Part shown: positions 1 through 7,771 of the stretch, piece by piece
How the letters are laid out: every line of letters starts with the position of its first letter
How positions within the stretch are numbered: position 1 is the stretch's first letter
Notes under the pieces: model-generated
Seen by the model: the letters and a program-made list of their open reading frames with translations, nothing else
What the model was told of the DNA's origin: nothing
Database searches by the model: none
Assembly (NCBI GenBank): GCA_023300205.1
Contig: JALZVD010000154.1
Location: forward strand, 1 to 12,779
Length of the DNA stretch: 12,779 nt
Source: Akkermansiaceae bacterium
Lineage (GTDB): Bacteria > Verrucomicrobiota > Verrucomicrobiia > Verrucomicrobiales > Akkermansiaceae
Reading direction: 5' to 3'
Program-made: the position numbers and the translations under genes

Positions 1-518
1 ATCTTCTCCGCCAAGTCCAACGCCACACTCCCCACAGAAGTCTGACCACTCTGAATCATCGTCTCAGTACGAACTCGCTTGCCCACACCAAATGATTTCT
101 GGAACACCTTATTCAGAACCCCGCCAGTCGCAGTCGCCTCCAGAGCATACTGATACGCCTTCTTAACCTGACCGAAAATCTCCGTCTCACCCAGCACCAT
201 AGAATCTAACCCACTCACCACTCTACACAAATGCTTCATCGCCTCAGTAGACTTACTCTCATAAAAATGAACCCTGTCTGACACATCAAACCCCAAACTC
301 TCCTTCACCCTTAGCTCAGCTCCAGCCACATCATCCTCCATCACCGCCACATACACCTCCATCCGGTTACACGTAGAAATCACCACCGCCTCACTCACTC
401 CATCCAGAGTAGCCAGCTCTCGGCTACGCTCCCCAAGACGCTCCATCGGAATAGAATATTTCTCCCGCACCTCCACCGGTGCAGTCTCATGATTCAAGCC
501 TAAACAAAAAAGATTCAT
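1..518 (-). CDS. hemA: Glutamyl-tRNA reductase, N-terminal part (cut by window edge)
   Basis: Reduces glutamyl-tRNA(Glu) to glutamate-1-semialdehyde with NADPH, the first committed step of C5-pathway tetrapyrrole (haem) synthesis in the cytoplasm. Reading the minus strand from the ATG at 518 gives 172 codons that stay open to the edge. The start MNLFCLGLNHETAPVEVRE matches the family N-terminus. The STCNR motif holds the catalytic Cys50, and GLDSMVLGETEIFGQVK (about residues 114-130) is a family hallmark. The last visible residues (GQTSVGSVALDLAEK) enter the NADPH-binding Rossmann domain; the rest of that domain and the dimerisation domain are off the window. The start lies only 5 bp after the ccsA stop, so the two are probably co-transcribed. 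No Shine-Dalgarno precedes the ATG (TTTTATAGTTTTG), so translation may depend on coupling to ccsA. Identification is firm. Confidence 0.96.
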   Translation of the reverse strand, partial: MNLFCLGLNHETAPVEVREKYSIPMERLGERSRELATLDGVSEAVVISTCNRMEVYVAVMEDDVAGAELRVKESLGFDVSDRVHFYESKSTEAMKHLCRVVSGLDSMVLGETEIFGQVKKAYQYALEATATGGVLNKVFQKSFGVGKRVRTETMIQSGQTSVGSVALDLAEK

Positions 519-523
519 CAAAA

Positions 524-1291
524 CTATAAAACAGCAAAAACCGACAACGACACCACAAACAGCGCCACAACAAAAACCGACATCTTCTTAGGAGTCATCC
601 CCCTCACAAACCACACCCCCAGCATCAGCGCATAAGCACACCACACCAACGCTGCCACCCAGAAATGAGACCCTCCACCAGAAAAAGACTCCATCATAAA
701 GCCAAACCCCAACCCAGCAGTCAAAAAAATCACCCCAATCACCGTCAATCTCACCACAGAACCCACCAACGTATCCAACGGTGGCATTTTCTTAAATAAC
801 CCCGAGCTCATATCCCTAGTCTTCAACAACCGATCCAAAACCAAAAACATCACCCCTGAAATCGCCCCCAAAGCCAAAGCCCCATAAGATAACACTGAAA
901 CCGCTGAGTGCATCTCACCCCAGTAATCAACATTCTCCTTAGGAACTGGATCAACATCTAACATCCCTGGTAACAACGCAGCTAATAGCAGCACAGTCAC
1001 CACAGGTGCCGAGAACATCCCCAACAAAGTCACCCGATACGCCGACCCCACAACCAAATAAAACAAACTCAAGGACCAACCCAAAAACACCAAAATCTCA
1101 CCCGCATCTAACAGCGGACATCCCGCCCTCTGCTCACCTCGCATCCCCAACCACATCAGCTGCGCTCCAAAGCTCAGCAGCATAAATAAAATCGTCCATC
1201 GTGTCCGTTTCCTATCAGTCACAATGGATCGCACACCAATAACACCAGCCAATCCTGCTAAAATGGCTGCTATCACTAGCGTTAATGTCAT
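524..1291 (-). CDS. ccsA: HemX/CcsA-type cytochrome c assembly family membrane protein
   Basis: Polytopic inner-membrane protein, 255 aa from the chosen ATG, with about eight hydrophobic segments. It resembles the HemX/CcsA (cytochrome c assembly, Pfam Cytochrom_C_asm) family, whose members handle haem for c-type cytochrome maturation or influence glutamyl-tRNA reductase level. Supporting residues: His128 in WGEMHSAVSVLSYGALALG, a typical family segment with a candidate haem-ligand His, and His209 in the GGGSHFWVAALVW loop. That loop stands where CcsA proteins carry their Trp-rich motif, but the full WWD pattern is not present, so HemX-like is the closer fit. The reading frame extends to a GTG at 1300, but that GTG lies inside a near-perfect ribosome binding site correctly spaced for the ATG at 1291, so I prefer 1291. 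It sits 5 bp upstream of hemA, an arrangement also known from Bacillus (hemAX). Whether it serves cytochrome c assembly or haem regulation cannot be decided here. Confidence 0.85.
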   Translation of the reverse strand: MTLTLVIAAILAGLAGVIGVRSIVTDRKRTRWTILFMLLSFGAQLMWLGMRGEQRAGCPLLDAGEILVFLGWSLSLFYLVVGSAYRVTLLGMFSAPVVTVLLLAALLPGMLDVDPVPKENVDYWGEMHSAVSVLSYGALALGAISGVMFLVLDRLLKTRDMSSGLFKKMPPLDTLVGSVVRLTVIGVIFLTAGLGFGFMMESFSGGGSHFWVAALVWCAYALMLGVWFVRGMTPKKMSVFVVALFVVSLSVFAVL

Positions 1292-1296
1292 CGTAC

Positions 1297-1306
1297 TCAC
1301 CCCCTT
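1297..1306 (-). promoter_or_regulatory. Shine-Dalgarno site deciding the ccsA start
   Basis: On the minus strand AAGGGGGTGA matches the extended Shine-Dalgarno AAGGAGGTGA at nine of ten positions, and the one change still allows a G-U pair with 16S rRNA. It ends 5 nt before the ATG at 1291. It overlaps the GTG at 1300, so the ATG is the better start. It is one of only two clear sites in the window. Confidence 0.7.
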
Positions 1307-1427
1307 TCCATGCTATATCCTGAAACCTTTTGCAAGGCATACTTGAGCATTTGTTTAGTACTGACCACCCCAGACTCAATCACTAAAAAATGAAAAAATC
1401 CACCAATAACCAACGTAACCATCTATC
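1301..1427. promoter_or_regulatory. Divergent intergenic region between ccsA and the DUF1287 gene
   Basis: This 127-bp gap separates two divergently transcribed genes and must hold, or lie near, the promoters of both. It is A/T-rich towards the DUF1287 side (CACTAAAAAATGAAAAAATC). I looked for -35/-10 pairs on both strands. TTGCAA or TTGAGC on the plus strand and TTGAGT on the minus strand occur, but none has a well-matched -10 at 16-18 bp, so no specific promoter is assigned. No operator-like palindrome was evident. Confidence 0.3.
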
Positions 1428-2045
1428 ATGAAAAAATTACTCATCACCCTGCTATCTCCTATCCTCCTAATTACTCCCGCACTCAGCCAGCAACCAAGCT
1501 CAGACACAACACTAAAATCCAGCCCCACCGCCGCCAAAATCGTCACCGCTGCCAAAACCCAAATCGGCAAAACAAAGACCTACGACCCAGCATACAGAAC
1601 CATGTCCTACCCCATGGGCGACATCCCCATAGAAGCAGGCGTCTGCACAGACGTCATCATCCGCGCCCTCCGCTCAGCCCTAAGCTACGACCTCCAAAAA
1701 CAAGTCCACCTAGACATGCGTAAAAACTTCTCAAAATACCCTAAAATATGGAGCCTAACCCGAACCGACAAAAATATCGACCACCGCCGAGTCCCCAATC
1801 TCAAAACATTTTTCAACCGCAATGGCTACTCACTACCCATCACAAATAAAAAACTAGACTACCACCCAGGAGACCTCGTCACATGCATGGTTGGCAGACG
1901 CCCACACATCATGATCGTCAGTGACTCAGTAAATACAGACGGCACCCCACTCATCATCCACAACATTGGCAGCGGCGCCAAAGAAGAAAACTCGCTCTTC
2001 AGCTACCCCATTACCGGACACTACAGAATCAAACTCAAAAAATAG
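1428..2045 (+). CDS. Exported DUF1287 family protein (putative cysteine hydrolase fold)
   Basis: A 205-aa protein with a Sec signal peptide: KK, a hydrophobic stretch over residues 4-19, and likely cleavage after ALS20. The mature part carries the conserved blocks of the DUF1287 family: YDPAYRTMSYPMGDIP (52-67), GVCTDVIIRALR with Cys73 (71-82), DLQKQVHLDMRKNFSKYP (88-105), DKNIDHRRVPNL (114-125), YHPGDLV (145-151), RPHIMIVSD with His160 (158-166), IIHNIGSG with His178 (176-183) and ITGHYRI. The Cys plus two later His residues resemble the layout of NlpC/P60-like cysteine peptidases, so cell-wall hydrolysis is plausible, but the family has no established activity known to me. The length is typical and looks complete. 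It starts 88 bp before the efflux operon on the same strand with no visible terminator between, so it may share its transcript. No Shine-Dalgarno precedes the ATG. Confidence 0.88.
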   Translation: MKKLLITLLSPILLITPALSQQPSSDTTLKSSPTAAKIVTAAKTQIGKTKTYDPAYRTMSYPMGDIPIEAGVCTDVIIRALRSALSYDLQKQVHLDMRKNFSKYPKIWSLTRTDKNIDHRRVPNLKTFFNRNGYSLPITNKKLDYHPGDLVTCMVGRRPHIMIVSDSVNTDGTPLIIHNIGSGAKEENSLFSYPITGHYRIKLKK

Positions 2046-2133
2046 TAACCTAATCACCTATCAATATCATTACCAAGCAAATGACCCTAAAAAAAAATAA
2101 ACAATTAGCTGCTTCCTCAGCGTTTAAGTAACA

Positions 2134-3750
2134 ATGAGACTCACTCTTCTATCAAGTTTCCCGCTATTACCGATCTTGCTTCTAATAGGATGCAGTGCTA
2201 GCCAACACGAAAAAAAAGCGGATAAACAAGTATACCAGATTCTCAAAAAGGCTGAAAAACACGTATTTGGAAAATCCAAGGACTTCACCATTAATACCAA
2301 ATACTCAAACAAAAAACCCAGCGAAATCCAAGCATCTCAACTACTAGAAGAGAGCCAAAGCAGCGGTGAACTAAAACTCAATATCGACAAAGCCCTAAGC
2401 TATGCTGCCAAAAACAGCCGCCAATACCAAAGCCAAAAAGAAGCCCTCTACATCGTTGCATTAAACCTCACAGGCGTGCGCAATAACTTCAGCCCCAACT
2501 TCTCCAGCACCGGCGGAGGCCAAATCACAGACAACTCAAATGGCGATGTCATCGGCTCAGTAGATGCCACTCAGCGACTATCCCAGAACCTACTCGCGGG
2601 CGGAAGCTACAGCCTCACCCTTGCCAATGACCTCTTAAGATTTTTCTCTGGCGACCCCAGAAGATCTGCAGCCTCAGTAATCTCTCTAAACATCCTCCAA
2701 CCACTACTCCGTGGTTCCGGCTCTAAAATTGCAGCAGAAAACTTAACCCAATCTACCAGAAACCTCATCTATGCCGTCAGAGACTACCAACAATTCCAAA
2801 ACGACTTTGCTAACGAAATCACCATCCAATACCTAAGACTCCTCCAACAAAAAGAATCCGTCGCTAACCAATATCAAAACTACCTCTCCCGAAAAGAAAA
2901 TACCGAATACCTCAAAGCTAGAGCAGTAGATCGAGCCAGCCCCCAAGAAGTCAGTGACTCAGAACAAGGCGAACTCCAAGCCAAGAACACTTGGATCAAC
3001 GCCAAATCCGCCTTCCAAACATCACTAGATAACTTTAAAATAACCATCGGCGCCCCCTCTGCCATCACCCTTATACTCGATGACCGTGAACTAAAAAAAC
3101 TCGTAGATACAGGACTCCATCAACCTAATCTCAACGCCAAACAAGCATTTCAAATCGCCCTTACAAATCGCCTACCTCTATTCAACTCAGTTGACCAGTT
3201 CGATGACGCTAAACGTGACGTAGTCATCGCCGCCGACCAGCTCAAAACTACCGCAAACATAATAGCCTCAGCATCACTAGCTAGTAATGGCAATAGCTTT
3301 GACAGCTTTGATCTAGATAACCTCAACACCCAAGTCGGCCTAGAACTAAACCTCCCTATTAACCGTGTCACTGAGCGCAATAACTATCGTAGGGCATTAA
3401 TTAACTTCCAAGTAAGTATCCGCTCACTCAGCCTCACATACGACAACCTTAACAACCTCATCATCCGCCACATCCGCGAACTAGAACAGTTCAAACAAAG
3501 TTACAACATTCAGCTAAACGCCGTCAAACTAGCAGAAAATCGTGTAGAGGCTAACCGCCTCAGACTACAAGCAGGAACCGTCATTTTCAGAAGACTCAGT
3601 GAATCTCAAGACGCACTCATTCAAGCCCAGAATGCAGTCACTAATGCTCTCATTAATTACCAAGATGCGCGGCTAGATTTCTACAATGACATCGGTACCA
3701 TTGACACTACCAAACCACATTACTGGCTCAATCCAAACCCGACCAGATAA
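2134..3750 (+). CDS. TolC-family outer-membrane efflux lipoprotein
   Basis: Outer-membrane channel of a tripartite efflux pump, 538 aa. The N-terminus MRLTLLSSFPLLPILLLIGC is a lipoprotein signal with the lipobox LIGC, giving lipidated Cys20, so the channel is probably membrane-anchored by acylation as in NodT/OprM-type members. Two outer-membrane-efflux repeats are visible. The first starts near residue 80 (LKLNIDKALSYAAKNSRQYQ) and includes SLNILQPLLRGSG (184-196), a typical TolC beta-strand/turn. The second starts near 333 (LNAKQAFQIALTNRLPLFNSV) with the strand VGLELNLPINR (401-411). Long amphipathic helices rich in Gln, Asn and Ala (205-305, 415-515) would form the periplasmic barrel. 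It is the first gene of the pump operon, 5 bp before the adaptor. The linker at 20-75 is charged and low in complexity. No Shine-Dalgarno; a weak GCTG/CAGC dyad lies upstream at about 2108-2121. Confidence 0.92.
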   Translation: MRLTLLSSFPLLPILLLIGCSASQHEKKADKQVYQILKKAEKHVFGKSKDFTINTKYSNKKPSEIQASQLLEESQSSGELKLNIDKALSYAAKNSRQYQSQKEALYIVALNLTGVRNNFSPNFSSTGGGQITDNSNGDVIGSVDATQRLSQNLLAGGSYSLTLANDLLRFFSGDPRRSAASVISLNILQPLLRGSGSKIAAENLTQSTRNLIYAVRDYQQFQNDFANEITIQYLRLLQQKESVANQYQNYLSRKENTEYLKARAVDRASPQEVSDSEQGELQAKNTWINAKSAFQTSLDNFKITIGAPSAITLILDDRELKKLVDTGLHQPNLNAKQAFQIALTNRLPLFNSVDQFDDAKRDVVIAADQLKTTANIIASASLASNGNSFDSFDLDNLNTQVGLELNLPINRVTERNNYRRALINFQVSIRSLSLTYDNLNNLIIRHIRELEQFKQSYNIQLNAVKLAENRVEANRLRLQAGTVIFRRLSESQDALIQAQNAVTNALINYQDARLDFYNDIGTIDTTKPHYWLNPNPTR

Positions 3751-3755
3751 CCATT

Positions 3756-5210
3756 ATGAACACCTCACAAAAAACAAAAAAAATAAGTAACCCGAAGTGG
3801 ATCATAATCCTAGTAATACTCATAGTTGCCGCGTATTTCTATCACACCACACGTTCAGACACCGGAGACAACCAAGAGCAATTTGCCTACTATGAAGTCA
3901 AAAAAGGCGACCTCAATATAGAAGTCACCGAAGGTGGCCTCCTCGAAGCAGTGGATGAAGTAGTCATTAAAAACCAGCTCGATGGAAGATCACTTATCCT
4001 TTCTATCATCTCAGAAGGCTCACAAGTCAAAAAAGGCGACCTACTTGTAGAACTCGACCCAGCTGATGCCGAGAAAGATAAACAAAACATCGAACTCGAT
4101 GTCGAAACCAGTAAATCATCACTCATCACCGCTGAAAACGACTTATTGATCGAAAAAAGCACCATCGAAAGTGAACAACGTGAAGCGCTCATGGCAATCG
4201 ACTTCGCTCAGATGGATCTAGATAAATTCGTCCAACTCGATAAATCACAACAATTACGTGACGCTTCATCGCAAATCACCACAGAAGAAGAATCTCTCCG
4301 CCTTTCAGAAGATTCATACAACTGGAGTGAAAAACTCGCAGCCAAAGGCTTCGAGACTAAAAGCCAAGTAGATCGGGATAAACTAGAAGTTAGCAACCGC
4401 AAGAAATCACTAGATTCTGCCAAAAGCAGATTACTTATGTTAGAGCGCTTCGACATACCAAAAGAACAGGTCGAACTCGACTCTAAGCTGACAGAAGCTC
4501 AGAAAAGATACCAACGCCTCATCAAACAAGGTCAAAGTAAACTCAGTAGATCCGAGGGTAAACTCGCCGAAGCCAAACGTAAACTCAACGTAAATCAAAA
4601 TAAACTAGCCGAGATAAATGAACAACTTACACATACCAAACTCTACGCACCAGTAGATGGCATAGCCCTCTACGCTCCCCGTGGAAACAGAGGATTAGAA
4701 TCCATTGCAGAAGGCATAGAGATCAGAAAAAACCGTGCCGTCATCTCTATCCCTAGCCTCCAGAAAATGAAAGTAGCTGTGAAAATACCTGAATTCCACA
4801 TCAGTAAAATTAAAACAGGCCAAAAGGCATTCGTCACTCTCGAGTCAATCTCAGACACCAAATACAATGGCATAGTCACACGAGTCAATCACCTGCCTGA
4901 TAGAAGTAACTCATGGTTCGGCGCAAGTGAGCAATTTTACAGCATCGAGATCCTCATCACAGATCCTCTTCCTGATGTAAAGCCATCCATTTCAGCCACC
5001 ACCACAATTAATATTAATAACCTCAAGGACGTAATCAGTATCCCTCTACAATCCATCATAAGTGAGAAAGAAACATATTATTGCTACATCAAAGACGGCT
5101 CAGAACACGTCAAAAAAGAGATCGAGATAGGCATGCAGAACAACAGTTTTGCACACATCACCTCCGGACTCAATACAGGCGATGAAGTCTTACTAAACAT
5201 TTCCCAGTAA
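3756..5210 (+). CDS. MacA/HlyD-like periplasmic adaptor (membrane fusion protein)
   Basis: Links the inner-membrane ABC permease to the TolC-like channel. The protein is 484 aa. One N-terminal membrane anchor lies at about residues 14-28 (KWIIILVILIVAAYF), with no lipobox. The first lipoyl-like half follows (about 47-103, VKKGDLLVELDPADAEKDKQ). A long coiled-coil hairpin spans about 104-291 and is very rich in Lys, Glu, Ser and Leu. The second lipoyl half starts at LTHTKLYAPVDGIALYAP (291-308). A beta-barrel covers about 335-425 (MKVAVKIPEFHISKIKTGQKAFV) and a C-terminal membrane-proximal domain runs from about 426 (VISIPLQSIISEKET) to GLNTGDEVLL. This order is that of MacA-type adaptors. It lies between the channel gene and the ATPase gene, with gaps of 5 and 25 bp. 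The hairpin is long for a MacA, suggesting a TolC partner with a matching reach. The substrate cannot be inferred. Confidence 0.92.
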   Translation: MNTSQKTKKISNPKWIIILVILIVAAYFYHTTRSDTGDNQEQFAYYEVKKGDLNIEVTEGGLLEAVDEVVIKNQLDGRSLILSIISEGSQVKKGDLLVELDPADAEKDKQNIELDVETSKSSLITAENDLLIEKSTIESEQREALMAIDFAQMDLDKFVQLDKSQQLRDASSQITTEEESLRLSEDSYNWSEKLAAKGFETKSQVDRDKLEVSNRKKSLDSAKSRLLMLERFDIPKEQVELDSKLTEAQKRYQRLIKQGQSKLSRSEGKLAEAKRKLNVNQNKLAEINEQLTHTKLYAPVDGIALYAPRGNRGLESIAEGIEIRKNRAVISIPSLQKMKVAVKIPEFHISKIKTGQKAFVTLESISDTKYNGIVTRVNHLPDRSNSWFGASEQFYSIEILITDPLPDVKPSISATTTININNLKDVISIPLQSIISEKETYYCYIKDGSEHVKKEIEIGMQNNSFAHITSGLNTGDEVLLNISQ

Positions 5211-5235
5211 GCCATCCCTCACGTTACCAAACTTA

Positions 5236-5934
5236 ATGATTCAACTCAAAGGCATCACCAAGGTATTCCCACTTAAAGGACAAGAGATCCATGCGCTAAA
5301 AGGGATAGACCTAGAAATCGCAGATGGATCATTTGTCGCTATTATGGGGCCATCTGGCTCAGGCAAATCCACTCTACTAAACATCCTCGGATGCCTAGAC
5401 CGACCTACCAAAGGAAGTTACCGGCTAGGTGATGCTAATGTCGCAGAGATGGACGACAACACCCTCTCTCAAGCTCGCGGTAAACAGCTTGGCTTCATCT
5501 TTCAGTCCTACAATCTCATCGCCCAGCTTAACGTAATCGAAAACATCCAACTCCCTCTTATCTATCAAGAAAAATCACTTAAAAACTACCTCTCTTACAC
5601 CATCGAACTAGCCACTATGGTAGGACTAGAAAACCGCCTAGACCACAAGCCAAATGAACTATCAGGTGGACAACAGCAACGTGTTGCCATCGCTAGATCA
5701 CTCATCAACGACCCACTTATGATACTAGCAGATGAACCCACAGGTAACCTCGATAGTAAAACAGAGGAAGAAATCATGCAGGTACTTATTGAGCTCAATA
5801 AAAAAGGAAAAACCATCGTCGTCGTAACTCACGATGAAGCAGTAGCTCAGCATACAGAGCGCATTATCCGTATGAAAGATGGCCTCATTTATAAAGATGA
5901 ACTAAAATCTCAAAAGGAGCCAAGCACAGCATGA
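5236..5934 (+). CDS. MacB/LolD-type ABC transporter ATPase
   Basis: Cytoplasmic nucleotide-binding subunit, 232 aa, which powers the permease encoded next. All motifs are intact: Walker [10 protein letters not shown] (38-46), Q-loop Gln90 in FIFQSYNLI, signature [14 protein letters not shown] (142-155), Walker [14 protein letters not shown] (161-173) with catalytic Glu167, and the switch His199 in VVVTHD. The phrases [12 protein letters not shown] and [20 protein letters not shown] are typical of the MacB/LolD/FtsE-like group. In Escherichia coli MacB the ATPase and permease are one chain; here the ATPase stands alone and its stop overlaps the start of the permease gene (ATGA at 5931-5934), which should keep the subunits in balance. 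No Shine-Dalgarno precedes the ATG. LolD is an alternative by motif, but the adaptor and channel genes point to efflux. Confidence 0.93.
   Translation: MIQLKGITKVFPLKGQEIHALKGIDLEIADGSFVAIMGPSGSGKSTLLNILGCLDRPTKGSYRLGDANVAEMDDNTLSQARGKQLGFIFQSYNLIAQLNVIENIQLPLIYQEKSLKNYLSYTIELATMVGLENRLDHKPNELSGGQQQRVAIARSLINDPLMILADEPTGNLDSKTEEEIMQVLIELNKKGKTIVVVTHDEAVAQHTERIIRMKDGLIYKDELKSQKEPSTA
5913..5919 (+). promoter_or_regulatory. Shine-Dalgarno site of the permease gene
   Basis: AAAGGAG sits inside the end of the ATPase gene, 11 nt before the permease ATG at 5931. With the ATGA overlap it supports coupled translation. It is the only recognisable ribosome binding site among the plus-strand genes of the window. 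Confidence 0.6.
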
Positions 5935-7181
5935 AAATCACCAGATTCACCCACACCCTTCAGCTAGGATTAAAAAATCTCATGCTCAGAAAACTACGCT
6001 CAGGACTCACTATCCTCGGTATTATTTTCGGTGTAGCCTCAGTTATCACCATGCTAGCAGTAGGAAATGGTGCCGCCCATGAAGCTCAAGAAAGAATCAA
6101 AAAACTAGGCAGCAACAATATCATTATTGAAAGCATCAAACCTTCAGAACAACAAGAAGGAGATAATGAAGATACCATTTCTTACGGGATCACACGCAGT
6201 GATGTAATGACATTTACAGCCGCTATCCCCGGAATCACAGAAGTCGCCACGCAGCGCATCATGAATGAAAGCGTCATCTCTCGTGATATCGAGCGCTCAG
6301 CTGAAATCATAGGAACTCAGCCTAAAATGAAGCAAGTAAGCAGCATCCCTATGCATCAAGGTCGTTTTCTTTGCCAGCTAGATGAATCGCAGCAGAACAC
6401 TGTCTGCATCATCAATAAAAGTCTCGCAAATGAACTCTTTGCCTACCTTGACCCAATTGGCCAAATAGTCAGAATTAAGCAAGTTTACTACACAGTAGTC
6501 GGAATCACTCAAGAACTGGGAGCAAGCGAGCAAACCACTCAGAGCCATCGGATCTATATTCCAATCACCACAATGAGCTCTCGCTACGGAGATCGCATCA
6601 TTAAAAACTCTGCAGGCAACTTCACTGCAGAAGAAATACAACTCCATAAAGTCGTCATGCAAATGGACAGCCCAGCCTCTGTCCTCACCGCTGAATCTCA
6701 AATCATTAATCTACTTAACCGCACGCACAAGAAACCAGATTACAAACTCACAATCCCTCTTCAACTTCTAAAGCAATCTCAAGAGACTCAAAAAATGTTC
6801 AATATCGTGCTCGGCTCTATCGCAGCCATTTCCTTGCTTGTAGGTGGAATAGGCATCATGAATATCATGCTCGCTACCGTCACTGAGAGAACCAGAGAAA
6901 TTGGACTACGCAGAGCACTCGGAGCCAAGAAAAGTGATATCATCACCCAGTTCATGGTAGAAGCTGTTCTGCTATCTCTCATCGGAGGATTCATTGGTGT
7001 CCTACTAGGAATAGGTCTGCCTAATTTCATCTCTAACTTCACAGAAATGAATGCCATTATTTCCACAGAATCCGTATTGTTAGCATTCATCATCTCAGCA
7101 CTCACAGGCATCATCTTCGGGATCTACCCAGCCGCCAAATCTGCACAACTAGACCCCATCGAAGCATTGAGAAATGAATAG
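5931..7181 (+). CDS. MacB-like ABC transporter permease (MacB_PCD plus FtsX domains)
   Basis: Inner-membrane subunit of the pump, 416 aa. Topology is that of MacB and LolC/E: TM1 at about 27-47 (LTILGIIFGVASVITMLAVGNG), a large periplasmic domain at about 48-288, then TM2 at 290-314, TM3 at 341-365 and TM4 at 381-401. The segment NIMLATVTERTREIGLRRALGA (311-332) after TM2 is the conserved coupling region that contacts the ATPase, and GIYPAAKSAQLDPIEALRNE at the C-terminus is the FtsX-family ending. The periplasmic domain has MacB_PCD phrases such as GVASVITMLAVGNGA, SVISRDIERSAEIIGTQP and YYTVVGITQ. This type of permease does not form a classic transport path; MacB works by mechanotransmission, pushing periplasmic substrate through TolC. 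Known MacB clients include macrolides, peptides and protoporphyrin, but nothing here selects one. Confidence 0.93.
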   Translation: MKITRFTHTLQLGLKNLMLRKLRSGLTILGIIFGVASVITMLAVGNGAAHEAQERIKKLGSNNIIIESIKPSEQQEGDNEDTISYGITRSDVMTFTAAIPGITEVATQRIMNESVISRDIERSAEIIGTQPKMKQVSSIPMHQGRFLCQLDESQQNTVCIINKSLANELFAYLDPIGQIVRIKQVYYTVVGITQELGASEQTTQSHRIYIPITTMSSRYGDRIIKNSAGNFTAEEIQLHKVVMQMDSPASVLTAESQIINLLNRTHKKPDYKLTIPLQLLKQSQETQKMFNIVLGSIAAISLLVGGIGIMNIMLATVTERTREIGLRRALGAKKSDIITQFMVEAVLLSLIGGFIGVLLGIGLPNFISNFTEMNAIISTESVLLAFIISALTGIIFGIYPAAKSAQLDPIEALRNE

Positions 7182-7242
7182 GAATGATCAAACCTAGATG
7201 ATCCATATTGCAAAATGAAAGACAATAGACTAGCTTCACCTC

Positions 7243-7701
7243 ATGCTAAAAAAACTAATCTCCTACCCTCTCGTAAAATGCGCTCTATTCAGCAGTTTAC
7301 TCCTAGTCTCCTCCTGTGACTCATCTTCCTCATCTTCCAGCAGCAGTGCCTCTGAAATCTCAGGTTTAGGTATCGATGCAGACTTTCAGACCACCGTAGA
7401 TCGCTTTGAAGAAGAAGCCGCCATTCGCGGCATTACGGTTAACTTAAATGGTCTAGACATCCAATACGGTGATACAGACGGCGCTTTTGGCCTTTGTTAC
7501 ACAAGCACCAAAAACATTGTCCTCAATCGCTTCCTACAAACCGCATCAGATGACCTACTTAGCGAGATCATTCTCCACGAACTAGGCCACTGTGTTTTAG
7601 GTAGAGATCATAGCGATGACCCTACCAGCATCATGCACGCTACAATCATCATCGGTCAGCCTTGGAGAACATCAGTCCTCGACGAGCTCTTCTCACTTTA
7701 G
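7243..7701 (+). CDS. Small predicted lipoprotein zinc protease with metzincin motif
   Basis: A 152-aa protein. It has a lipoprotein signal with lipobox LVSSC (Cys25) followed by a nine-serine linker (27-35). The only domain carries HELGHCVLGRDH (112-123), an exact HExxHxxGxxH zinc site with catalytic Glu113. Eight residues later comes SIMH with Met131, the expected Met-turn. Before it, FGLCYTSTKNIVLNRFL resembles the edge strand that binds peptide in matrixin-like proteases. All the catalytic elements are present, so activity is likely, yet the folded part is only about 115 residues, shorter than usual matrixins. No propeptide cysteine switch is evident, though Cys85 and Cys117 are present. 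It should sit in the periplasm or on the outer membrane. It follows the permease by 61 bp with no clear terminator, so read-through from the pump operon is possible. The substrate is unknown. No Shine-Dalgarno. Confidence 0.85.
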   Translation: MLKKLISYPLVKCALFSSLLLVSSCDSSSSSSSSSASEISGLGIDADFQTTVDRFEEEAAIRGITVNLNGLDIQYGDTDGAFGLCYTSTKNIVLNRFLQTASDDLLSEIILHELGHCVLGRDHSDDPTSIMHATIIIGQPWRTSVLDELFSL

Positions 7702-7710
7702 CCTTCCTTA

Positions 7711-7747
7711 AATAAAAAAGATCCGTCTGATTACCAATCAAACGGAT
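7711..7747 (-). terminator. Intrinsic terminator of ftsH between convergent genes
   Basis: In the minus-strand transcript the segment 7747-7721 folds into a 12-bp stem (ATCCGTTTGATT with AATCAGACGGAT, one U-G pair) and a GGU loop, followed by CTTTTTTATT. That is a good rho-independent terminator for ftsH, 25 nt after its stop. On the plus strand the wobble becomes a C-A mismatch and the downstream tract (ATTTAAAAATAAT) is poor in T, so it should stop the metzincin transcript less well. Confidence 0.8.
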
Positions 7748-7771
7748 ATTTAAAAATAATGAGTAACCAGT

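Noticed and set aside
2046..2133. Possible promoter or terminator between the DUF1287 gene and the TolC-like gene
   Set aside because: The gap has a poly-A tract and a four-pair GCTG/CAGC dyad, but no matched -35/-10 pair and no hairpin with T-run.
3895..4042. Exact 19-nt direct repeat (AAGTCAAAAAAGGCGACCT at 3895-3913 and 4024-4042) in the adaptor gene
   Set aside because: Both copies encode VKKGDL in frame within the lipoyl-like region; a coding coincidence or old local similarity, with no sign of a mobile or regulatory repeat.
6378..6701. A 107-codon minus-strand frame inside the permease gene
   Set aside because: Antisense to the periplasmic domain of a clearly coding permease; no family resemblance or start signal.
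7184..7206. GATCA/TGATC inverted repeat after the permease gene
   Set aside because: Only five base pairs and no following T-run; too weak to call a terminator or operator.
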